The position numbers and the translations under genes were made by a program. The notes under the pieces were generated by a model. That model was not told the DNA's origin. It saw nothing but the letters and a program-made list of their open reading frames with translations, and did not search any database. From contig JAGLXI010000173.1 of the NCBI GenBank assembly GCA_023132995.1, positions 1-11,313 on the forward strand: a DNA stretch of 11,313 nt, written 5' to 3'. The stretch comes from Candidatus Zixiibacteriota bacterium. GTDB lineage: Bacteria > Zixibacteria > MSB-5A5 > GN15 > FEB-12. How positions within the stretch are numbered: the first letter of the stretch is position 1; the number at the start of each line of letters is the position of its first letter. Shown in pieces: positions 6,253 through 11,313 of this stretch.

Positions 6253-7143
6253 ATGCAAAATCTGCGACTACCCATACTTTTACTTACACTAAGCCTGTTT
6301 CACGGGGGATGCAGTCAGGATGACCGGCGACCCGGCGGTTCGGGGTTGCTTGAGGCCACGGAAGTGGTTGTTTCCTCGGAAGTCGGTGGCCGTGTTATAA
6401 GACTGCTCTTCGATGAGGGAACCGTTGTCGCGCTGGCCGACACATTGCTGCTCATTGACCCCACGCGTCCGCAACTGGAATTGGCCGCAGCCGAGGCTGA
6501 CCTGGAAGTGATCCGGGCCAACCTGCGCGTAGCGCGACTGGTGGCCGAACAGGCAGCGGCTACCGAAGAGTTCGCCCTGTCCGAACGCAGCCGCATCGAG
6601 AAACTGCTGGCATCGAATACGGCCACCCGCAAACAGATGGACCTGGTCGCGTTTGAATACGTTCAGGCGGAGCTGGCCACCAGGGCAGCCCAGGCCAGGG
6701 TGGCTACCGTGAAAGCGCAACTCCAAAAGACCGAGGTCAATATCGACCGCATCAAGCGCAACCTCGACGACTGCCACCCGCTGGCGCCGGTGGGAGGGAC
6801 GATGACGGCAAAGTATGTTGACGAGGGGGAACTGCTGAGTCCGGGCAAGCCGATAGGGCGCATATCCCGCCTCGACAGCCTGTGGGTAAAGGTCTATCTA
6901 CCGGCGGCGGCATTTGCGTCGGTGAAGATCGGTGACACGGCCTGGGTCGACACTGAGTCGGGCGGCAGCCCCTGTCCGGGCCTTGTCATCTGGACCTCAC
7001 CCGAGGCGGAGTTCACCCCCAAAAACGTGCAGACACAGAAGTCGCGGGCCAATCTTGTGTACGCGGTCAAGGTCAAGCTCGCCAACGACGACCGTTCACT
7101 GAAAGTGGGAATGCCGGTGTATGTGACTATCGGGGCGCCATGA
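6253..7143 (+). CDS. HlyD/YbhG-like periplasmic adaptor, probable lipoprotein
   Basis: Encodes 296 residues forming the membrane fusion protein that links the inner-membrane ABC pump to the outer-membrane channel. A hydrophobic signal (about 4-16) ends at Cys20 (LFHGGC), suggesting a lipid-anchored protein, though His at -3 is unusual for a lipobox. The first half of the lipoyl domain (about 33-70, VSSEVGGRVIRLLFDEG) is followed by a long alpha-helical hairpin (about 75-168, rich in Ala, Glu and Arg). The second lipoyl half (about 175-206) and a beta-barrel come next. The stretch EFTPKNVQT near 253-261 is characteristic of YbhG-type adaptors that partner YbhFSR-type ABC pumps. AAGGG (6241-6245) is the likely Shine-Dalgarno. 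The stop overlaps the next start as ATGA. Confidence 0.93.
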   Translation: MQNLRLPILLLTLSLFHGGCSQDDRRPGGSGLLEATEVVVSSEVGGRVIRLLFDEGTVVALADTLLLIDPTRPQLELAAAEADLEVIRANLRVARLVAEQAAATEEFALSERSRIEKLLASNTATRKQMDLVAFEYVQAELATRAAQARVATVKAQLQKTEVNIDRIKRNLDDCHPLAPVGGTMTAKYVDEGELLSPGKPIGRISRLDSLWVKVYLPAAAFASVKIGDTAWVDTESGGSPCPGLVIWTSPEAEFTPKNVQTQKSRANLVYAVKVKLANDDRSLKVGMPVYVTIGAP

Positions 7144-8057
7144 ATTTCGTATCGGTGGCGCACCTGTCAAAGTCGTATGGCGATGTCAAAGCGATCGACG
7201 ACTTCAGCTTTGAAATCGACCAGGGTGAGGTCCTGGCCCTGGTGGGACCGGATGGAGCCGGCAAGACCACCCTCATGCGCCTCGTTTGCAACCTGCTGGT
7301 TCCCGACAGCGGCACCATACGGATCGCCGATCTCGACGTCGCCGGTGGTTTTGACCGCCTCAAGGAGATGTTGGGCTACATGCCCCAGGTCTTCTCGCTG
7401 TACCTCGACCTCAGCGTGGAGGAGAACCTGATCTTCTACGCGGGCATCTACGGTGTTACCGGCGCGCGCTACCGGCAGAAGCGGGATTACCTGTATGGCT
7501 TCTCCATGTTGGCTCCCTTTGCGCGCCGCCGAGCCGGAGACCTCTCGGGCGGCATGAAACAAAAGCTGGCGCTCTCGTGCGCTCTTATCCACGATCCTCA
7601 GATCCTCGTTCTGGACGAACCGACCACGGGCGTCGATCCTCTCTCTCGCCGCCAGTTCTGGGAGATACTGTCCGAGTTCAAGCGCCAAGGGGTCACGATA
7701 CTGCTGACGACACCGTACATGGACGAGGTGGCACGGGCCGATCGCGCTTGTTTCATGTTTGGCGGAAAGAAGTTGACAGAAGGAACACCCGGGGAACTGA
7801 CAGGCAGCTTCAAGGGTGAGCTTTACTCTCTGGACACGCTCCCCTCGACTGATCTCATAAAGAGATTGAACGACATCCCACATCTACAGTCGCGGCGATT
7901 CGGGACAGGTCTGCATGTCAATCTCGACGCAGATTTGAAAATCGAAGACGTCTCCGAAGCCTTGCGCGCCGCCGGGGTCGATCCGGGACACCTGGTTCCG
8001 GCGCAGGCTGGGATGGAAGACTGTTTCATTCAACTCATGGAGCAGACGGGTGACTGA
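7140..8057 (+). CDS. ABC transporter ATPase, YbhF N-terminal-half type
   Basis: A 305-residue nucleotide-binding protein. Walker A is GPDGAGKTT (36-44), the Q-loop Gln is at 83, the signature LSGGM is at 135-139, Walker B is ILVLDE (155-160) with its catalytic Glu, and the D-loop GVD is at 164-166. At the H-loop, the expected TTHYMDE reads TTPYMDE, so Pro192 (codon 7713-7715) replaces the histidine. The C-terminal 80 or so residues, ending MEDCFIQLM, resemble the linker between the two ATPase domains of E. coli YbhF. The GPDGAGKTT form of Walker A is also typical of that half. It should act as one half of an ATPase heterodimer with the product of the next gene, whose GTG start overlaps this gene by eight bases. 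Confidence 0.93.
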   Translation: MNFVSVAHLSKSYGDVKAIDDFSFEIDQGEVLALVGPDGAGKTTLMRLVCNLLVPDSGTIRIADLDVAGGFDRLKEMLGYMPQVFSLYLDLSVEENLIFYAGIYGVTGARYRQKRDYLYGFSMLAPFARRRAGDLSGGMKQKLALSCALIHDPQILVLDEPTTGVDPLSRRQFWEILSEFKRQGVTILLTTPYMDEVARADRACFMFGGKKLTEGTPGELTGSFKGELYSLDTLPSTDLIKRLNDIPHLQSRRFGTGLHVNLDADLKIEDVSEALRAAGVDPGHLVPAQAGMEDCFIQLMEQTGD

Positions 8058-8793
8058 GACGGCCGTGCGGGTGCGGGATCTGTCCCGCCAATTCGGAGCC
8101 TTCACAGCGGTGGACAGGATTTCCCTGACCGTGGCGCGGGGTGAGATATTCGGGTTTCTGGGAGCCAACGGCGCCGGCAAGACCACCGCTATCAGGATGC
8201 TTTGCGGCTTGCTCATGCCGACCGCGGGTGAAGGCGAGGTGGTCGGCTATGACATCTACCGACAGGCGGAAGATATCAAGAAGAGCATCGGTTACATGTC
8301 GCAGAAGTTCTCCCTGTATCCGGACCTGACCGGGCGGGAGAACATGCGGTTCTACGGCGCCGCCTACGGTTTGAAGCGAACCGTCGTGAACGACTGCATC
8401 CGATCCCTGAGCGAACATCTCTCGCTGAGCGAGTTCATCGACCGTCCCTCGGGTGCCCTGCCGGTAGGGTGGCGGCAACGATTAGCCCTGGCGGTGTCGC
8501 TCATACACCAGCCGCAAATGCTGTTTCTCGATGAGCCGACCGGCGGGGTCGATCCGGTGTTTCGACGGCGGTTCTGGCAGGTGCTCTACCGCCTGGCCGA
8601 GGAAGGCGTGACCATATTCGTGACGACGCACTACATGGACGAGGCCGAGTATTGCGACCGTATCTCGATCATGCACCAGGGACGCATCGTAGAGCGCGGC
8701 CGACCGCCGGATCTGCTGAAAAAACACAAAGCGCCCAACCTGGAAGAGTTGTTCGTATCGCTTATCGGCTCGCGGGAGGTCGCCGGTGCGTAG
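8050..8793 (+). CDS. ABC transporter ATPase, YbhF C-terminal-half type
   Basis: A 247-residue nucleotide-binding protein starting at GTG 8050, inside the end of the previous gene. Walker A is GANGAGKTT (38-46), the Q-loop Gln is at 85, Walker B is MLFLDE (157-162) with Glu intact, and the H-loop TTHYMDEAEYCDR has His194 (codon 8629-8631). The ABC signature is degenerate: LPVGW (137-141, codons 8458-8472) replaces LSGGQ, much as I recall LPLGF in the second half of E. coli YbhF. Paired with the preceding ATPase, which has LSGG but no H-loop His, it would form one complete ATP site and one degenerate site. It overlaps the permease gene by eight bases. Confidence 0.93.
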   Translation: MTETAVRVRDLSRQFGAFTAVDRISLTVARGEIFGFLGANGAGKTTAIRMLCGLLMPTAGEGEVVGYDIYRQAEDIKKSIGYMSQKFSLYPDLTGRENMRFYGAAYGLKRTVVNDCIRSLSEHLSLSEFIDRPSGALPVGWRQRLALAVSLIHQPQMLFLDEPTGGVDPVFRRRFWQVLYRLAEEGVTIFVTTHYMDEAEYCDRISIMHQGRIVERGRPPDLLKKHKAPNLEELFVSLIGSREVAGA

Positions 8794-9892
8794 AATCAGG
8801 CACATCACCCGCAAGGAACTCTACCATATTCTGCGAGATGCCCGCTCCCTGGCCATCGTTCTGGTTATGCCCGTCGCGATGACATTTCTCTACGGATATG
8901 CCATTAATCTGGATATCGAAAACATCGTGATGGGCGTAATCGATCTGGACCAGACACAACATTCGCGAGCGCTCGCAGGATGTTTCTATCATTCGACATA
9001 CTTCAGCAAGCCACAGGAAGAAATGGACCCCACCGACCCCGAGAGAGTTTTCCGAGAGGGACGGGCCAGCGCCGTCTTGGTGATCCGGTCCGGGTTCGGC
9101 CGCGCGCTGGAGCGGGGAAACAGCTTTTCGCTGGGTCTTACCATCGACGGTTCCGACAACAACATCGCCGGCGCCGTCCGTGGGTATGCCGGCCAGGCGC
9201 TCAACTACTTCCTGCGTGACCGTCTGCCACCGGGTGCAAAACTCCCCGGCGTGATCATCGCGCCCCAAGTGCTGTACAACCCGGATTTGCAGTCCTCGCA
9301 TTTCTTTGTCCCCGGCCTGGTAGCTATTGTGCTGCTGATGATATCCGCTCTCCTGACCTCGGTTACTATTGCCCGCGAAAAGGAGACCGGGACCTTGGAG
9401 CAATTGTTGACGGCCCCGGTCAAACCGGTCGAGATTCTCCTGGGCAAGATACTTCCCTATGTTTTCATCGCCCTGTTTGACGGCGTGTTGGTGCTGGTGT
9501 TCGCCAAGTTGGTTTTCGGCGTGCCGTTTGTGGGTTCTCATCTGCTGCTGCTTGGTTTCGGGCTTGTGTACGTCGCCACGGCGCTGTCGATCGGGATACT
9601 GATCTCGTCCCTGGTGAGGACGCAGCAGGTAGCAATGATGTATGCGATGATGTTCACCATGCTTCCTTCGGTAATGCTCTCGGGGTTCATCTTTGCCGTT
9701 AAGAATATGCCCTCTCTGCTGCAGTACCTGAGCCTGATTATCCCGGCCACGTATTTTCTGACCGTTATCCGCGGCGTCATGCTCAAAGGGGCGGGCCTCG
9801 GGGAGCTGGTGATTCACGGGGTTTTTCTTCTGGTCCTGATGGCGATCATGATCGGTGTCGCCGCGGCCAAATTCAAGACGAGGTTAGCTTAA
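8786..9892 (+). CDS. ABC-2 type permease, YbhS-like
   Basis: Encodes a 368-residue inner-membrane protein of the ABC-2 family, one of two subunits forming the export path. Topology follows the family. A cytoplasmic N-terminal helix (ITRKELYHILRD) precedes membrane segment 1 (about 22-41, ending FLYGYAINLD). A large periplasmic domain (about 42-170) follows. Five further membrane segments lie near 173-195, 220-245, 252-278, 284-306 and 340-360. The loop ARE-KETGTLEQLLTAPVKP (196-214) after the second segment is the conserved contact with the ATPases. The GTG start at 8786 has GGGAGGT (8774-8780) at good spacing, so the overlap with the ATPase gene is probably real. The stop is followed after two bases by the second permease ATG. 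Substrate cannot be read from the sequence; drug-like molecules are inferred from the YbhFSR comparison. Confidence 0.92.
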   Translation: MRRIRHITRKELYHILRDARSLAIVLVMPVAMTFLYGYAINLDIENIVMGVIDLDQTQHSRALAGCFYHSTYFSKPQEEMDPTDPERVFREGRASAVLVIRSGFGRALERGNSFSLGLTIDGSDNNIAGAVRGYAGQALNYFLRDRLPPGAKLPGVIIAPQVLYNPDLQSSHFFVPGLVAIVLLMISALLTSVTIAREKETGTLEQLLTAPVKPVEILLGKILPYVFIALFDGVLVLVFAKLVFGVPFVGSHLLLLGFGLVYVATALSIGILISSLVRTQQVAMMYAMMFTMLPSVMLSGFIFAVKNMPSLLQYLSLIIPATYFLTVIRGVMLKGAGLGELVIHGVFLLVLMAIMIGVAAAKFKTRLA

Positions 9893-9894
9893 CC

Positions 9895-10992
9895 ATGACC
9901 AGGGCGCTGACAGGACTGGTGAGAAAGGAGTTCCTCCAGGTTTTCCGCGACCGCAACATGCTGAGTCTGATTTTCGCCATGCCGTTAGTTCAGCTCATTC
10001 TTTTTGGCTACATCGTGAACACCGAGGTGAGGCTGATAGATCTGGATGTTTACGACTTTGACCGGAGCGAAACGTCCCGGGCATTTGTCAACTCCTGTCG
10101 GGCAGGAGACTACTTTGTGCCGCAGGAGGGTGTGCCGTCAATCCTGGCTCTCGACGAGAGATTCAAAAATGGCGCCAGTGAGATGGCCCTGATAATACCT
10201 GAGGACTTCTCTACCCGGCTGCAGACGCGCGAGCAGGCGGCGGTGGGACTGATTGCCGATGGAACCGGGGCCAATGCAACCGCCATCGGATTGGGCTACA
10301 TGGGTCAGATCGCCCGGAAGTTCTCTCAAAGAGAACTGGGCGTGACGCCACCGGTAGATATCAGGTACCGCTTCCTGTACAACCCAGAGGCCGAGTCGGT
10401 CTACTTCATGGTGCCGGGAATCGTGGCCGCCCTGCTGATGATGATTACGGTTATGCTCACCAGCATGGCGATTGTCCGCGAGCGGGAACGGGGCACTCTC
10501 GAACAATTGTTAGTGACGCCAATGTCGTCCACAACCCTGCTGCTGGGGAAAGTGATCCCGTTTGCTGCGCTGGGGCTCTTTGAGTTGGTCTTTGCGCTGA
10601 CTATCGGCGTTCTGTGGTTCAGTGTGCCGTTTGTCGGTTCGCCTTTCCTGCTTCTGGCGCTGTCGCTCCTCTACCTGCTGACCACCCTGGGATTAGGACT
10701 ATTTTTCTCAACCGTCACCACGACTCAACAACAGGCGATGTTTTTTGCCTGGTTCTTTTCGGTGTTCGCCCTGCTGACCTCAGGTTTCTTCACACCCATC
10801 TCCAACATGCCGCAGTGGATGCAGTACGTTACGCTTCTCAACCCCATGCGCTACTTTGTCAACATAGCTCGCGGGATAATGATGAAAGGTTCAGGAATCA
10901 CGGAACTATGGGCCGATACCTATCCCCTGATTCTCTTCGGCGTTTCGATTTTCGGCATCGCCGTCGCCCGCTTCACAAAACGCGCAGCGTGA
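9895..10992 (+). CDS. ABC-2 type permease, YbhR-like
   Basis: Encodes a 365-residue partner of the preceding permease, with the same architecture. An N-terminal amphipathic helix (VRKEFLQVFRDR) is followed by membrane segment 1 (about 22-41, ending LFGYIVNTE). A periplasmic domain (about 42-170) comes next, then five membrane segments between about 172 and 358. The ATPase-contact loop RERERGTLEQLLVTPM (195-210) is well conserved. The two permeases are clearly related to each other (both have VPFVGS before a long hydrophobic run and a KGxGxxEL loop near the end), but they differ enough to be fixed as a heterodimer rather than a recent duplication. It is the last gene of the operon and ends in TGATAA. 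A minus-strand gene ends 21 bases further on. Confidence 0.92.
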   Translation: MTRALTGLVRKEFLQVFRDRNMLSLIFAMPLVQLILFGYIVNTEVRLIDLDVYDFDRSETSRAFVNSCRAGDYFVPQEGVPSILALDERFKNGASEMALIIPEDFSTRLQTREQAAVGLIADGTGANATAIGLGYMGQIARKFSQRELGVTPPVDIRYRFLYNPEAESVYFMVPGIVAALLMMITVMLTSMAIVRERERGTLEQLLVTPMSSTTLLLGKVIPFAALGLFELVFALTIGVLWFSVPFVGSPFLLLALSLLYLLTTLGLGLFFSTVTTTQQQAMFFAWFFSVFALLTSGFFTPISNMPQWMQYVTLLNPMRYFVNIARGIMMKGSGITELWADTYPLILFGVSIFGIAVARFTKRAA

Positions 10993-11013
10993 TAAGACGA
11001 ATGCAGGTTGGGA

Positions 11014-11313
11014 CTACAGACCGCAGGTCGGGGCATAGCCCTGGTTGAACATGTAGTCGACCAGGTAGACTAGGTCGGAAATGTCCGGAATGTCGCCACC
11101 CTCGCCGTCCAGATCGGCCGACACCATCACCGGCGGCTCTGGACCCTCGTTGAACATGTAGTCAACCAGGTAGACCATGTCCGCGATGTCAATCAACAGA
11201 CCGCCGCTGCCGTCGATGTCGCCACAGAGCCAGTTCGGAGAGGCTCCAAGCTGGATGTCAATATGAAGCGACGTCGTGTAACCACCCGAAGCGCTGACTG
11301 AAAGCTCCACCGA
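11014..11313 (-). CDS. Secreted protein with C-terminal dockerin-like repeats (5' end beyond window)
   Basis: The visible part is the C-terminal 99 codons; the frame runs open through the window edge, so the start is not seen. After a beta-rich stretch it has two dockerin type I-like repeats of about 35 residues. The first is DIDGSGGLLIDIADM with VYLVDYMFNEG, the second is DLDGEGGDIPDISDL with VYLVDYMFNQG. Each has the Asp-rich calcium loop followed by an F-helix. Both loops are two residues longer than the classic 12-residue loop. No cohesin is visible here. In non-cellulosomal bacteria such tails occur on diverse secreted or surface proteins; they need calcium to fold and may mediate attachment. 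The N-terminal part, and so the main function, lies outside. The TAG stop is convergent with the permease gene, 21 bases apart. Confidence 0.8.
   Translation of the reverse strand, partial: SVELSVSASGGYTTSLHIDIQLGASPNWLCGDIDGSGGLLIDIADMVYLVDYMFNEGPEPPVMVSADLDGEGGDIPDISDLVYLVDYMFNQGYAPTCGL
11044..11190 (-). repeat. Two near-identical 42-bp units within the dockerin-like region
   Basis: Units at 11044-11085 and 11149-11190 start with the same 15 bases, GTTGAACATGTAGTC. They then share CCAGGTAGAC and a final ATGTC, with few differences in between. They are 105 bases (35 codons) apart and encode the F-helices of the two dockerin repeats. The DNA-level similarity suggests recent duplication or gene conversion, or simply strong constraint on VYLVDYMF with shared codon choice. 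Confidence 0.7.

Noticed and set aside
8762..9817. Minus-strand open frame of 351 codons opposite the first permease gene
   Set aside because: It is rich in His, Gln, Arg and Asp, as expected for the antisense of hydrophobic membrane codons, and shows no domain. The + strand frame is a clear ABC-2 permease.
11044..11190. Short direct repeats as a CRISPR or mobile element
   Set aside because: Only two units, in frame and encoding dockerin F-helices; protein repeat explains them.

Overview
The window reads as ordinary chromosome of a Gram-negative bacterium. An outer membrane is implied by a TolC-type protein, a probable lipoprotein adaptor and a secreted protein ending in dockerin-like repeats. 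The dockerin repeats (core VYLVDYMF, with a two-residue insertion in the calcium loop) recall C-terminal repeats common in FCB-group lineages such as candidate Zixibacteria. That taxonomic guess is inference from memory of such proteins, not a search. Genes are tightly packed, nearly all on the + strand. No rRNA, tRNA, CRISPR array, insertion sequence or phage gene was seen, and no gene-free stretch exceeds 300 bases.

Left part (1-3660): a near-consensus sigma70-type promoter drives a small membrane-anchored helix-hairpin-helix protein (ComEA-like). It overlaps the next gene, a protein with a probable actin-like (PilM-like) fold. Then come two housekeeping genes: coaD (phosphopantetheine adenylyltransferase) and lysS (class II lysyl-tRNA synthetase). 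The lysS start codon is embedded in the stop of a well-initiated 14-codon reading frame, which looks like a translational coupler.

Middle (3637-4308): a single-RRM RNA-binding protein gene sits behind a 197-nt leader. The leader carries a strong Shine-Dalgarno followed by a two-codon reading frame (ATG AAT TGA), plus an upstream sequence able to pair with that Shine-Dalgarno. The gene is followed by a strong hairpin.

Right part (4243-10992): one long operon, tetR - tolC-like - hlyD-like - ABC ATPase - ABC ATPase - permease - permease. It has one visible promoter and a 31-bp dyad operator between promoter and first gene. Gene content matches the E. coli cecR-ybhGFSR drug-efflux locus, with two differences: the double-ATPase YbhF is split into two genes, and a dedicated outer-membrane channel gene is included. 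The two ATPases are complementary in their defects. The first keeps LSGG but has Pro at the H-loop; the second keeps the H-loop His but has LPVGW in place of LSGGQ. A heterodimer would therefore have one complete and one degenerate ATP site. The expected machine is a TetR-controlled tripartite exporter spanning both membranes.

Right edge (11014-11313, minus strand): the C-terminal end of a secreted protein with two dockerin-like calcium-binding repeats, convergent with the efflux operon and cut by the window. I found no convincing wholly new system. The points most worth following are the lysS coupler, the RRM leader, the TetR operator and the split asymmetric ATPase pair.
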